The position numbers were made by a program, and so were the translations under genes. Under the pieces are notes generated by a model. The model was not told where the DNA came from. It saw only the letters and a program-made list of their open reading frames with translations, and did no database searches. Below, one piece after another: positions 40,256 to 49,424 of a stretch of 64,000 nucleotides of DNA. The first letter of the stretch is position 1, and the number at the start of each line of letters is the position of its first letter. Source of the DNA: Kribbella sindirgiensis (GTDB taxonomy: Bacteria; Actinomycetota; Actinomycetes; Propionibacteriales; Kribbellaceae); assembly GCF_004331435.1 (NCBI RefSeq), contig NZ_SJKA01000011.1:186001-250000 (forward strand). The letters run 5' to 3'.

Positions 40256-41908
40256 ATGAGTCGCCAGAGTGTGGCGAAGGCCCACCAGAAGATCCAGGAG
40301 TTGTCCTGGGAACCGGCGTACCACGAGCCGGTCTCCCAGTACGGCACCGACTACACGTTCCGCAAGGCGCAGAAGAAGGACCCGCTGAAGCAGGTCCTGC
40401 GGTCGTACTTCCCGATGCAGGAGGAGAAGGACCACCGGGTGTACGGCGCCTCCGACGGGGCGATCCGCGGCAACATGTTCCGCCAGGTGCAGGAGCGCTG
40501 GCTGGAGTGGCAGAAGTTGTTCCTGAGCATCATCCCGCTGCCGGAGATCTCCGCCGCGCGGGCGATGCCGCTGCTGTTCCGGACCGTCCCGAACCCCGAA
40601 CTGCACAACGGGCAGGCCATCCAGATGATCGACGAGGTCAGGCACTCGACGATCCAGCAGAACCTCAAGCGCCTGTACATGAACAACTACATCGACCCGG
40701 CGGGCTTCAACTCGAGCCTGCGGAACTTCCAGAGCGACTACTGCGGCACCATCGGCCGCCAGTTCGCCGAGGGGTTCATCACCGGTGACGCGATCACGGC
40801 GGCCAGTATCTACCTGACCATCGTGGCGGAGACCGCGTTCACCAACACCCTGTTCGTCGCGATGCCGGCCGAGGCCGCGGCCAACGGCGACTACCTGCTG
40901 CCGACGGTCTTCCACTCGGTGCAGTCCGACGAGTCCCGGCACATCAGCAACGGCTACGCCACCTTGCTGATGGCGCTCGCCGACGAGGACAACCACCAGC
41001 TGCTGGCCCGCGACCTGCGGTACGCGTGGTGGAACAACCACCGCGTCGTCGACGCGGCCATCGGCACGTTCATCGAGTACGGCACCAAGGACCGCCGCAA
41101 GGACCGCGAGTCGTACGCCGAGATGTGGCGGCGCTGGATCTACGACGACTACTACCGCAGCTACCTGGTACCGCTGGAGAAGTACGGGCTGGAGATCCCG
41201 CACGACCTGATCGAGGAGTCCTGGAACCAGATCTGGAACAAGGGCTACGTGCACGAGGTCGCGCAGTTCTTCGCCACCGGCTGGCTCGCCAACTACTGGC
41301 GGATCGACCCGATGACGGACAAGGACTTCGAGTGGTTCGAGTACAAGTACCCGGGCTGGTACGACAAGTACGGCGCCTGGTGGGAGAACTACAACCGGCT
41401 CTCCCGGCCGAACGGGCACAAGCCGATCGTCTTCGAGGACGTGGACTACGAGTACCCGCACCGCTGCTGGACGTGCATGGTGCCGTGCCTGGTCCGTGAG
41501 GACATGGTCATGGCCAAGGTCGACGGCCAGTGGCGCACGTACTGCCACGAGATGTGCAAGTGGACCGACGAGACCGCGTTCCGGCCGACGTACCAAGGCC
41601 GGCAGACGCCGAACATGGGCAAGCTGATCGGTCACCGCGAGTGGGAGACGCTGTACCACGGCTGGAACTGGGCCGACGTGGTGTCGGACATGGGCTTCGT
41701 CCGCGACGACGGCAAGACCATGGTCGCGCAACCGCATCTCGACCTGAACCCGGACAAGATGTGGACGCTGGACCACCTGCGCAAGTGCCCGCCGCTGGCG
41801 AGCCCGAACGTGCTGCTCAACGAGATGTCCGATGACGAGCGCACCGCGTTCGCCGCCCGCTACGTCAAGGGAGGCCCTGCCGGCCGCCCCGCACCTGCTG
41901 ACGCCTAG
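40256..41908 (+). CDS. prmA: propane monooxygenase hydroxylase large subunit
   Basis: A 550-residue di-iron hydroxylase alpha subunit of the soluble methane/propane monooxygenase group. The six iron ligands are E97, E127, H130 (MIDEVRHS), E192 (VAETAFTN), E226 and H229 (SDESRHIS). Their spacings, 30, 3, 62, 34 and 3, are the same as in methane monooxygenase. A Cys-rich C-terminal part follows (RCWTCMVPCLVRED, YCHEMCKW). The ATG follows GGGAGGA and gives an N-terminus beginning MSRQSVAKAHQK, as usual in actinobacterial PrmA/MimA. Hydroxylates propane or similar alkanes, ketones or phenols; exact substrate range is not readable. Confidence 0.93.
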   Translation: MSRQSVAKAHQKIQELSWEPAYHEPVSQYGTDYTFRKAQKKDPLKQVLRSYFPMQEEKDHRVYGASDGAIRGNMFRQVQERWLEWQKLFLSIIPLPEISAARAMPLLFRTVPNPELHNGQAIQMIDEVRHSTIQQNLKRLYMNNYIDPAGFNSSLRNFQSDYCGTIGRQFAEGFITGDAITAASIYLTIVAETAFTNTLFVAMPAEAAANGDYLLPTVFHSVQSDESRHISNGYATLLMALADEDNHQLLARDLRYAWWNNHRVVDAAIGTFIEYGTKDRRKDRESYAEMWRRWIYDDYYRSYLVPLEKYGLEIPHDLIEESWNQIWNKGYVHEVAQFFATGWLANYWRIDPMTDKDFEWFEYKYPGWYDKYGAWWENYNRLSRPNGHKPIVFEDVDYEYPHRCWTCMVPCLVREDMVMAKVDGQWRTYCHEMCKWTDETAFRPTYQGRQTPNMGKLIGHREWETLYHGWNWADVVSDMGFVRDDGKTMVAQPHLDLNPDKMWTLDHLRKCPPLASPNVLLNEMSDDERTAFAARYVKGGPAGRPAPADA

Positions 41909-41913
41909 ATCTC

Positions 41914-42975
41914 ATGGGCGGCAAGCACATCGTGCGGTTCGAGCCCGTCGGCATCGAGATCGAGGTCGACGAGGACCAGACGATCCTGCGTGCCGCGGCC
42001 GAGCAGGGCGTGATGCTCATGCACGGCTGCAAGGAGGGGCAGTGCGCGTCCTGCAAGTCGTTCGTCCTCGACGGTGAGGACATCGACCTGGACCGCTACT
42101 CCACCTTCGCGCTGCCGGAGTACGAGCTGGACGAGGGCTACACCCTGCTCTGCCGGGCGCACGCGTTCGAGGACCTCACGATCGAGCTGCTCAACTACGA
42201 CGAGGAGATGATCCGTTCCGGGTTGCCGATCCAGGAACGCACCGCCGAGGTCGTGGCCATCACCCCGGTGACCCACGACCTGCGGCACCTGGTGCTGAAG
42301 CTGTCCGGCCCCGGCGAGCTGAAGTTCTTTCCCGGGCAGTACGTCGACCTGCGGGTGCCGGGCTGGGATGCCAGCCGCTCGTTCTCGATGGCCAACACGT
42401 CGAGCCGGGACAGCGGGCAACTGGAGTTCGTCATCAAGGTCTACCCGGGCGGCCTGTTCTCGGAGTTTCTCGACACCGAGCTGCAGGTCGGCCACCAACT
42501 GGAGCTGAGCGGGCCCTTCGGGGTGTTCACCCTCCGGGACAACCCGGGCGCCCGGCTGGTCTTCGTCGGTGGCGGCGCCGGACTGGCGCCGATCGTGTCG
42601 TTGCTGCGGTCGATGGCCGACCGCAGCATCGACCGGCCGGCGACCTTCTACTACGGCGCCCGCACCCGCGGCGACCTGTGCTTCACCGACGAACTGCGCG
42701 AGCTGGAGGAACGGCTGCCGCAGTTCCGGTTCGTACCAGCCCTGTCCGAGGACGAGTGGGACGGCGAGAGCGGACTGATCACCGATGTGGTCCGCCGGCT
42801 GGAGCCGGATCTGACCGGAGCCGACGCCTATGTGTGCGGTCCGCCGCCGATGGTCGAGGCGGCGATCCCGCTGCTCGAACGGCTCGGTGTCGCGACCAAG
42901 CACATCTACTACGACAAGTTCACCACGACCGGCGACGCCGGTGACTCGAAGGTGCTGGAGGCAGGAAACCTATGA
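41914..42975 (+). CDS. prmB: propane monooxygenase reductase
   Basis: A 353-residue NADH:acceptor reductase. The N-terminal plant-type 2Fe-2S domain uses C39, C44, C47 and C80. The FAD domain has RSFSMANTSS and the NAD domain VFVGGGAGLAPIVSLLRSM with YVCGPPPMVEAAI near the end. It supplies electrons to PrmA/PrmC. Gene order A-B-C-D with the reductase second is typical of group-6-like actinobacterial propane monooxygenases. ATG at 41914 without a clear ribosome-binding site, 5 nt after prmA. Confidence 0.93.
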   Translation: MGGKHIVRFEPVGIEIEVDEDQTILRAAAEQGVMLMHGCKEGQCASCKSFVLDGEDIDLDRYSTFALPEYELDEGYTLLCRAHAFEDLTIELLNYDEEMIRSGLPIQERTAEVVAITPVTHDLRHLVLKLSGPGELKFFPGQYVDLRVPGWDASRSFSMANTSSRDSGQLEFVIKVYPGGLFSEFLDTELQVGHQLELSGPFGVFTLRDNPGARLVFVGGGAGLAPIVSLLRSMADRSIDRPATFYYGARTRGDLCFTDELRELEERLPQFRFVPALSEDEWDGESGLITDVVRRLEPDLTGADAYVCGPPPMVEAAIPLLERLGVATKHIYYDKFTTTGDAGDSKVLEAGNL

Positions 42976-44159
42976 CCACCACACAGGACTCACCTAAGTT
43001 CGAACGCAGTGTTCCCAAGCCGGTCTTCACCGACGCCGAGGCCGGCGCCAAGGAGTTCCCGGACTCGACGCTCCGGCACTACAACTACTACAAGCCGCAG
43101 AAGCGCAAGCAGAGCCACTACGAGGACGTGACTGTCGACGTACAGCCCGATCCGCGGCACTACCTGAGCCAGGGCTGGCTCTACGGGTTCGCCGACGGCC
43201 GCGGCGGATATCCGCTGGACTGGACCGCGCTGAAGGCCTGGGGCTCCGACAAACCGTCACCGCAGCGCGGGCCCGGGACCGGAGGGATGATGGTCAAGGA
43301 CTGGCCGGCCACCGGCTGGCACGAGTTCCGCGACCCGAACGAGGAATGGGAACTCACCCTCTACCGCTACAACTCCAACGTCGTCCGCCAGGTCACCCAG
43401 AACGTCGAGGCGGCCAAGCAGTCGAAGGCCTTCGAACAGTGGAACCCGAACTGGGTGCGCTTCGTCGAGCACCACGTCGGCGCCTGGATGCACGTCGACC
43501 ACGGCCTCGGCCTGTACCTGTTCGCGAACGCCAACCGGCGCGCGCCGACGAACATGCACAACAACGCGATCTCGGTGAACAGCATGCACCGGATCCGCGC
43601 CGCGCAGGACCTCGCGCTCTACAACCTCACGCTCTCGGAGGAGATCGAGGGGTTCGACGGCGGCGCGCACCTGCAGACCTGGAACGACGACCCGGCCTGG
43701 CAGGGCGTCCGTGACGTCGCCGAGCAGCTGACGGCGATCGACGACTGGTGCGAGGCGATCTTCGCCGCGAACGTCGTCTTCGAACCGCTCGTCGGCGAAC
43801 TGTTCCGCAGCCAGCTGGTCCAGCAGGCGTCCCCGCGCAACGGTGACTTCGTGACCCCGACGGTGATCGGCGCGGCCGAGTACGACTTCGCCGAACGCGA
43901 CCTGCGCTACACCACGGCGATGTTCGAGCTGCTCACGAACGACAAGGAGTTCGCGGACCACAACAAGGCGATCCTGACGGACTGGTTGGGGTCCTGGACG
44001 GAGAAGGCGCTGGGCGCGGCCCGGAAGCTGCAGCCGCTCTGGTCGCAGCCGGACGCCAAACCACCACGGTTCGAGGACGGTCTCGACCGCGTGAAGAACC
44101 GGTTCAGCGGCATCCTCGGCCAGCTGGGCCTCGAGGCACCGAAGGAGTTGGCACAGTGA
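42972..44159 (+). CDS. prmC: propane monooxygenase hydroxylase small subunit
   Basis: A 395-residue beta subunit of the di-iron hydroxylase. It is ferritin-like but has none of the ExxH ligands of the alpha subunit. LRHYNYYKPQKRKQSHYEDV at the N-terminus and RVSFVEHHVGAWMHVDHG-like WVRFVEHHVGAW are recognisable family segments. It pairs with PrmA. The ATG overlaps the prmB stop by 4 bp (ATGA), so translation is coupled. Confidence 0.91.
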   Translation: MTTTQDSPKFERSVPKPVFTDAEAGAKEFPDSTLRHYNYYKPQKRKQSHYEDVTVDVQPDPRHYLSQGWLYGFADGRGGYPLDWTALKAWGSDKPSPQRGPGTGGMMVKDWPATGWHEFRDPNEEWELTLYRYNSNVVRQVTQNVEAAKQSKAFEQWNPNWVRFVEHHVGAWMHVDHGLGLYLFANANRRAPTNMHNNAISVNSMHRIRAAQDLALYNLTLSEEIEGFDGGAHLQTWNDDPAWQGVRDVAEQLTAIDDWCEAIFAANVVFEPLVGELFRSQLVQQASPRNGDFVTPTVIGAAEYDFAERDLRYTTAMFELLTNDKEFADHNKAILTDWLGSWTEKALGAARKLQPLWSQPDAKPPRFEDGLDRVKNRFSGILGQLGLEAPKELAQ

Positions 44160-44530
44160 CCACGCTCAGGGCAGTCGTCGAGAGCCCGTTCAAGTCGGAC
44201 AGCACCGCGTCCAACAAGTGCGGTGTGACGCTGATGAACAACCAGGTCGGCGCGGTCGTCGCCGAGGTGATGACGGGGGTGCCGAACGTCACCGTCACGC
44301 ACCTGCCGTCGATGATCCGGGTCGACGCGATCGGCCGGATGGACTTCGTGTACGACGACATCTCCGAGGCGCTCGGCGAGGAGCCGGGGTACTTCGACCA
44401 GGCCGAGTTCGAGGAGAACATGTCCACCCACTACGGGCGGATGGTGCACCTGGACGACCGGACCATCATGTTCGCCAACCCCGAGGACGCCGCCGAGTAC
44501 ATCGGCTTCGACCTGACCGCATCCAGCTGA
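44156..44530 (+). CDS. prmD: propane monooxygenase coupling/regulatory protein
   Basis: A 124-residue MmoB/DmpM-like effector protein. Visible segments: SNKCGVTLMNNQVGAVVAEV, then LPSMIRVDAIGRMDFVYDDI, which match the conserved core that docks on the hydroxylase. GTG start overlaps the prmC stop by 4 bp. It binds no cofactor; it adjusts hydroxylase access and electron transfer. Confidence 0.9.
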   Translation: MTTLRAVVESPFKSDSTASNKCGVTLMNNQVGAVVAEVMTGVPNVTVTHLPSMIRVDAIGRMDFVYDDISEALGEEPGYFDQAEFEENMSTHYGRMVHLDDRTIMFANPEDAAEYIGFDLTASS

Positions 44531-44545
44531 CAAGGGGGTCTTTTC

Positions 44546-45589
44546 GTGTACGAGAAGAACGGTGAGAAGTACTTCGTGGTCGACAGCCACATGCACTTCT
44601 GGGACGCGTCGCCCGGCAACTGGGTGGCCGGCGCGGAGCAGTACGCCAAGGGCTGGATCGAGTGTTTCCACGCCTACCAGAGCCTGGCGCCGAAGGAGAC
44701 CCACTGGACGATCGAGAAGTTCATGAAGTACTCCGAGGACGACCTGATGAAGGACGTCTTCGAGGACGGCTACGTGGACGTCGCGGTGTTCCAGCCGACG
44801 TACCTGAAGGAGTGGTACAAGGAAGGTTTCAACACCACCGAGAGGAACGCGGCCCTGGGTGAGAAGCACTCGGGCATGTTCGTCCACAACACCCGGTTCG
44901 ACCCGCGGGACAGCGACGCCGGCTTGGAAGAGCTGAAGCGCAACGTCGACCGGTACGGCTCGCGCGGCGTGAAGCTCTACACCGCCGAGTGGAACAACGG
45001 ATCGCGGGGCTACAAGCTCAGCGACCAGGCGTCGTACCGCTACCTGGAGAAGGCGCAGGAGCTGGGGATCAAGAACATCCACGTCCACAAGGGCCCCACG
45101 ATCTGGCCGTTGGACAAGGATGCGTTCGACGTCTCCGACATCGACCACGCCGCGACCGACTTCCCCGAGCTCAACTTCATCGTCGAGCACGTCGGGCTGC
45201 CGCGGATCGAGGACTTCTGCTTCATGGCGACCCAGGAGCCCAATGTGTACGCCGGTCTGTCGGTGGTGATCGGCGGTCTGATGCACGCCCGCCCGCAGTT
45301 CTTCGCCAAGGTGATGGGCGAGCTGCTGTTCTGGGTCGGCGAGGACAAGATGACGTTCGGCAGCGACTACGGCATCTGGGAGCCGAAGTGGCAGATCGAG
45401 GGTTTCGTGGACTGGGAGATGCCCGACCAGCCGGAGTTCGCGGACTACCCGCGGCTCGGGGTGGACGGGAAGAAGAAGATCCTCGGGCTGAACGCCGCCA
45501 AGCTGTACGACCTCAAGGTGCCGGACGAACTGCAACTGAAGGACGAGACACCGGCCGCACAGGACGACTCCAAGCTGGTCGCATCCTGA
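44546..45589 (+). CDS. amidohydrolase of the propane monooxygenase cluster
   Basis: A 347-residue amidohydrolase_2 (ACMSD-like) family protein. The N-terminal metal motif is VVDSHMHFWDASPG; later candidates for ligands are IHVHKGPTIW and FIVEHVGLPR, and FGSDYGIWEP carries the conserved Asp. GTG start after AAGGGGG, 15 nt after prmD. This gene regularly follows prmD/mimD in actinobacteria. Its reaction is not established; a role in maturation or in handling a side product is possible. Confidence 0.87.
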   Translation: MYEKNGEKYFVVDSHMHFWDASPGNWVAGAEQYAKGWIECFHAYQSLAPKETHWTIEKFMKYSEDDLMKDVFEDGYVDVAVFQPTYLKEWYKEGFNTTERNAALGEKHSGMFVHNTRFDPRDSDAGLEELKRNVDRYGSRGVKLYTAEWNNGSRGYKLSDQASYRYLEKAQELGIKNIHVHKGPTIWPLDKDAFDVSDIDHAATDFPELNFIVEHVGLPRIEDFCFMATQEPNVYAGLSVVIGGLMHARPQFFAKVMGELLFWVGEDKMTFGSDYGIWEPKWQIEGFVDWEMPDQPEFADYPRLGVDGKKKILGLNAAKLYDLKVPDELQLKDETPAAQDDSKLVAS

Positions 45590-46293
45590 TGACAGCAGTC
45601 ATCGCTGAGCGGGACCGGGTTCTGGACGCACTCAGTGTGGTCCGGGACCCGGAGCTGGACGAGCCGATCACGACGCTGGGTTTCGTGTCCACCTGCGTCG
45701 TGTCGGCGGCCGGTGACGTGGTCGTCCGGCTGCGGCTGCCGACGTACTTCTGTGCGCCGAACTTCGCCTTCCTGATGGTCGCCGACGCGTACGACGTGGT
45801 CTCCGCGCTACCCGCCGTACGCTCGGTCGACGTCGCGCTGGTGGACCATTTCGCGGCCGCGCAGATCAACGCCGGCGTGGCGGCGCGGGCCGGATTCGTC
45901 GGATCGTTCGCCGGTGAGGCGGCGGCCGAGCTGGACGACCTGCGCCGGACCTTCGTGCAGAAGGCTGTCCTGGCCGGCACTGACACGGTCTGTCGGCCAT
46001 TGATTGCTGCGGGCATCGATCCGGTCGGCCTGACGATCAAGGACGTGCCGCCGTCACCCGAGCTCGCCCGGCTGCTCCGACGCCGGACCGAGCTCGGGCT
46101 GCCGGTGGGCCCTGACGCGCCGTTGCTCGTCGATGCCGGCACCGGGGCGGCAATCGACGGTGCCGCGGCGCCACGGCACCTCGGGCTGGCCCGGTTGACC
46201 CGGACCGGTATCGAGGCCAACACCGGGATCTGCAGGGGAATGCTGAAGCACCGGTACGCCGAGTCCGGTGCGGGCGAGGAGGAACAGGGATGA
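45589..46293 (+). CDS. DUF59/MIP18-family metal-sulfur assembly protein
   Basis: A 234-residue protein with an N-terminal DUF59 domain: VVRDPELDEPITTLGFVSTC and LRLPTYFCAPNFAFLMVADA, the latter holding the conserved Cys. The C-terminal half (AELDDLRRTFVQKAVLAGTD onward) is specific to this operon's version. DUF59 proteins help insert Fe-S or metal centres; here it could serve the 2Fe-2S of PrmB or the di-iron site of PrmA. Its ATG overlaps the amidohydrolase stop (TGATG). Confidence 0.83.
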   Translation: MTAVIAERDRVLDALSVVRDPELDEPITTLGFVSTCVVSAAGDVVVRLRLPTYFCAPNFAFLMVADAYDVVSALPAVRSVDVALVDHFAAAQINAGVAARAGFVGSFAGEAAAELDDLRRTFVQKAVLAGTDTVCRPLIAAGIDPVGLTIKDVPPSPELARLLRRRTELGLPVGPDAPLLVDAGTGAAIDGAAAPRHLGLARLTRTGIEANTGICRGMLKHRYAESGAGEEEQG

Positions 46294-47315
46294 AGGCCGT
46301 TCGACTGCACGGGTACCACCAGCAACCAGTGGTCGACGACGTACCGGAACCGGTCGTCAAGGGCCCACTGGACGTCGTCGTCAAGATCGGCGGCGCCGGA
46401 GTATGCCGTACCGATCTGCACATCATCGAGGGCCAGTGGGACGCGGCGATGCATCCGTCGCTGCCCTACACGATCGGCCACGAGAACGCCGGCTGGGTGC
46501 ACGAGATCGGCTCCGCCGTGACCAACGTCCAGGTGGGGGACACGGTCATCCTGCACCCGACGCCGACCTGCGGGCTCTGCCAGGCCTGCCGGGCCGGCAA
46601 TGACATGCACTGCTCCAACAGTTCGTTCCCGGGGCTGGACAGCGATGGGGGGATGGCGGAGTACCTCCTCACCTCCGCCCGCGCCTGCGTGAAGCTGGAC
46701 CCGAGCACTCGGCCGCAGGACGTCGCGGCGCTGGCGGATGCCGGAATCACGGCGTACCACGCGGTCCGCAAGGCGATCCCGCTGCTGCCACCCGGTACGA
46801 CGGCCGTGGTGATCGGAGCGGGTGGTCTCGGGCACATCGGCGTCCAGTGCCTGTCCGCCCTGACGGCGGCCAGGATCATCGTCGTCGACCGCAACCCCGA
46901 GGCGCTGAAGCTGGCCGAGCAGCTCGGCGCGGACGTGACAGTGGTTGCTGACGGCAAGCAGGTTGAGACCGTGCTCGAGCTCACCGACGGCAGCGGCGCG
47001 CACGTCGTACTGGACTTCGTCGCCGAGCAGGGCGCCGAGCAGGACGGGTTCGCGATGACGGCGCCGGGCGGGTCGTACTTCGTGATCGGGTACGGCGGGC
47101 AGGTGCAGATCCCGACCCTGGACATCATCTCCACCGAACGGAACATCGTCGGCAACATCGTCGGCACGTTCAACGAGCTGGCCGAGCTGATGGCGCTCGC
47201 CCAGGCCGGGAAGGTCACGCTGCACACCCGGACCTACCCCCTCGACGCGGCCGCGGAGGCGGTCGCCGATCTCGACGCCGGCCGCGTCCGCGGCCGCGCG
47301 ATCCTCGTTCCGTAA
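46290..47315 (+). CDS. zinc-dependent NAD(P) alcohol dehydrogenase
   Basis: A 341-residue medium-chain dehydrogenase. Catalytic zinc ligands are in GAGVCRTDLHIIEG and IGHENAGWVHEIG. Structural zinc is bound by CGLCQACRAGNDMHC. The cofactor loop is VVIGAGGLGHIGVQCLSAL. It overlaps the DUF59 stop by 4 bp. It most likely oxidises the alcohol made by the monooxygenase (2-propanol to acetone, or 1-propanol to propanal). Membership of the operon makes this more than a general guess. Confidence 0.92.
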   Translation: MKAVRLHGYHQQPVVDDVPEPVVKGPLDVVVKIGGAGVCRTDLHIIEGQWDAAMHPSLPYTIGHENAGWVHEIGSAVTNVQVGDTVILHPTPTCGLCQACRAGNDMHCSNSSFPGLDSDGGMAEYLLTSARACVKLDPSTRPQDVAALADAGITAYHAVRKAIPLLPPGTTAVVIGAGGLGHIGVQCLSALTAARIIVVDRNPEALKLAEQLGADVTVVADGKQVETVLELTDGSGAHVVLDFVAEQGAEQDGFAMTAPGGSYFVIGYGGQVQIPTLDIISTERNIVGNIVGTFNELAELMALAQAGKVTLHTRTYPLDAAAEAVADLDAGRVRGRAILVP

Positions 47316-47337
47316 CGACCATTTCCGGAGGGAACCG

Positions 47338-49029
47338 ATGGCCAAGGAACTCAGATTCGGAGAAGAGGCCCGCGACCTGTTGCTGTCCGGCGTCGACCAG
47401 TTGGCGGACGCCGTGAAGTCGACGCTCGGGCCCAAGGGCCGCAACGTGATCCTGGAGAAGATCACCGGGTCGCCGGTCGTCACCAACGACGGCGTGACGA
47501 TCGCCCGCGAGATCTTCCTCAAGAACCAGTTCGAGAACATGGGCGCGCAACTGGTGAAGGAAGCGGCCATCAAGACCAACGACATCGTCGGCGACGGCAC
47601 CACCACCGCGACCGTGATCGCGCAGGCGATCATCCGCGAGGGCATGGCCGCGATCGGCACCGGTGGGAACCCCGTTCTGGTGAAACGGGGTATCGACCTG
47701 GCCGTCGGCAAGCTGGTGGAGCGGTTGCGAGAGGTCGCCCATCCGGTCGCCACCGAGCAGGACTTCGCCCGGGTGGCCGCGATCTCGGCCAACGACGACG
47801 ACCTGGTCGGCGCCGCGATCGCGAAGGCGCTGTTCACGATCGGCGACGGCGGGATCGTCACGGTCGAGGAGTCCGCCGTGCACGGCATGGGGGTCGACTT
47901 CGTCGAGGGATTCGAGTTCGACAACGGCTACCTGTCGCCGTACATGGTGACGGATCCGGGCAGTCTGCAGGCCAACCTCGACGACCCGTACATCCTGTTG
48001 TGCAGCGAGAAGATCACCAAGGTGCAGGAGATCATGCCGCTGCTGGACAAGATCATGCGCGAGCCGCGGCCGCTGGTGATCATCGCCGAGAGCCTCGAAG
48101 GTACGGCGCTCAGCATGCTGGTGCACAACCACGTCAACGGGCTGTTCCAGTGCGTGGCCGTCAAGGCGCCGGGGTTCGGCGACCGGCGGCTGCACAAGCT
48201 GGAGGACATCGCCGCGATCACCGGTGGCGCGGTGTACAGCCGGCACTCGGGGTTCAGTCTCGAGACGATGACCGTCGCCCAGCTGGGCCGCGCGGACCAG
48301 GTCCGGGTGAATGCGGACCGGACGGCGATCGTCGCGTCTCCCGGGCGCGAGCAGGAGGTCGCGTTCCGGATCGCGCAGTTGCGTGCCGAGCTGGAGCGCG
48401 CGAGCTTCGGCGTCGACGAGGACGTGCTCACCGAACGGATCGGGTCGCTGTCGGGCAAGGTCGCGGTGATCCGGGTCGGCGCACCGACGCCGGCCGAACT
48501 GAAGGAGCTGCAGCACCGGGTCGAGGACGCGTTGTCGGCCACCCGCGCCGCGATGGCCGAGGGCATCGTCGCCGGCGGTGGGATGGCACTGCTCCATGCC
48601 GCACCGGCGCTCGACGCCTTGCAGGTGAAGGGCGACTACGCGACCGGTGTCGAGATCGTACGGCGGGCATTGCGTGAACCGGCGTACCTGATCGCGACGA
48701 ACGCCGGCTACAACGGCGCGGAGGTGCTCGAGCGAACCGGCCAGATGGGTGTCGACGACGGCTTCGACGCGCTCGAAGGCCGCTACGGCAACATGCTCGA
48801 GATGGGCATCATCGACCCGCTCCGGGTCGCCCGCTCAGCGCTCCAGAACGGCGCCTCGGTCGCCGGCCTGCTGCTCACCACCAACACCCTGATCGCCGAG
48901 GAGCAAACCCCGTGGGGCGGCAGTCCCGCCCTGATGACCGAGTACGGCGCCCTGGACGAAGGACTGCACCAGCCGTCCCCGGATCCCAGCACACCGCAAT
49001 CCCTGGGCCTCGGCCCGTCAGTCGGATAG
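47338..49029 (+). CDS. groEL: operon-specific GroEL chaperonin paralogue (MimG-like)
   Basis: A 563-residue chaperonin. ATP-site motifs VGDGTTTATVIAQAI and IVAGGGMALLHAAPALDAL are intact, and so is the start AKELRFGEEARDLLLSGVDQ. The C-terminus ends in PDPSTPQSLGLGPSVG rather than the GGM-rich tail of housekeeping GroEL. There is no groES beside it. The related MimG in mycobacteria is needed for folding the hydroxylase, so a dedicated role in PrmA/PrmC folding is likely. GGAGGG ribosome-binding site, 22 nt after adh. Confidence 0.92.
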   Translation: MAKELRFGEEARDLLLSGVDQLADAVKSTLGPKGRNVILEKITGSPVVTNDGVTIAREIFLKNQFENMGAQLVKEAAIKTNDIVGDGTTTATVIAQAIIREGMAAIGTGGNPVLVKRGIDLAVGKLVERLREVAHPVATEQDFARVAAISANDDDLVGAAIAKALFTIGDGGIVTVEESAVHGMGVDFVEGFEFDNGYLSPYMVTDPGSLQANLDDPYILLCSEKITKVQEIMPLLDKIMREPRPLVIIAESLEGTALSMLVHNHVNGLFQCVAVKAPGFGDRRLHKLEDIAAITGGAVYSRHSGFSLETMTVAQLGRADQVRVNADRTAIVASPGREQEVAFRIAQLRAELERASFGVDEDVLTERIGSLSGKVAVIRVGAPTPAELKELQHRVEDALSATRAAMAEGIVAGGGMALLHAAPALDALQVKGDYATGVEIVRRALREPAYLIATNAGYNGAEVLERTGQMGVDDGFDALEGRYGNMLEMGIIDPLRVARSALQNGASVAGLLLTTNTLIAEEQTPWGGSPALMTEYGALDEGLHQPSPDPSTPQSLGLGPSVG

Positions 49030-49102
49030 TCCTGTCGGCGCACCTAAGCGCGAAGGTGGTCCGTGCACACACACTGTCTCGCCGATGCCCGTCCCTTCGG
49101 GC

Positions 49103-49195
49103 CCCCAAACCGGTTTGGGGAGTCGTGCCTTCCCGGATCGGGCAGTGGTGCTCCCCGGTCGGAGGCAGGAGCCTCCCCAAACCGGTTTGGGGAGG
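49103..49195. repeat. pair of identical palindromes downstream of groEL
   Basis: CCCCAAACCGGTTTGGGG occurs at 49103-49120 and at 49175-49192. The second is the centre of a 24-bp palindrome (49172-49195). As each is self-complementary, each can form its own hairpin, or the two copies can pair into a 20-bp stem over a 50-nt loop. Position fits a terminator for the prm operon. The rest of 49030-49318 carries no supported gene. Confidence 0.75.
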
Positions 49196-49318
49196 GTTGT
49201 CGGAGCGTCAGGTTCGGTTGGGGGCGGGCTTGCGGCGCGAAGGTTGCGGCGCGAAGTTGCGGCGTAGGGCACCGGCGCCTGGGATCAGCCGGACCACTCC
49301 GCGGTGGCTCGGCCGGCA

Positions 49319-49424
49319 TGATCAGCGCGTTCTTGCCGCCGAGCTCAAGCTGGGTCCGTATCCGGCGGCCGGCGCCGGCCCGGTTGATGGCCTGACCAAC
49401 GGCCAGCGACCCGGTGAAGGCCTG
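49319..49424 (-). pseudogene. aldehyde dehydrogenase remnant (about 35 residues)
   Basis: The minus strand reads AFTGSLAVGQAI, then LELGGKNALI. This is the FTGS...ELGGK block of aldehyde dehydrogenases, including the catalytic general-base Glu. Nothing before or after matches the family. It begins exactly where the PLP-lyase remnant ends, in a different frame, so it is a chimera made by deletion. Confidence 0.75.

Noticed and set aside
40171..40256. Sigma-54 (-24/-12) promoter before prmA
   Set aside because: The regulator type made me look, but there is no GG-N10-GC pair in good context, and actinobacteria lack sigma-54.
49044..49319. 91-codon frame on the minus strand over the twin palindromes
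   Set aside because: Its SPNRFG repeats come from translating the palindromes, and its ATG is within the aldehyde dehydrogenase remnant.
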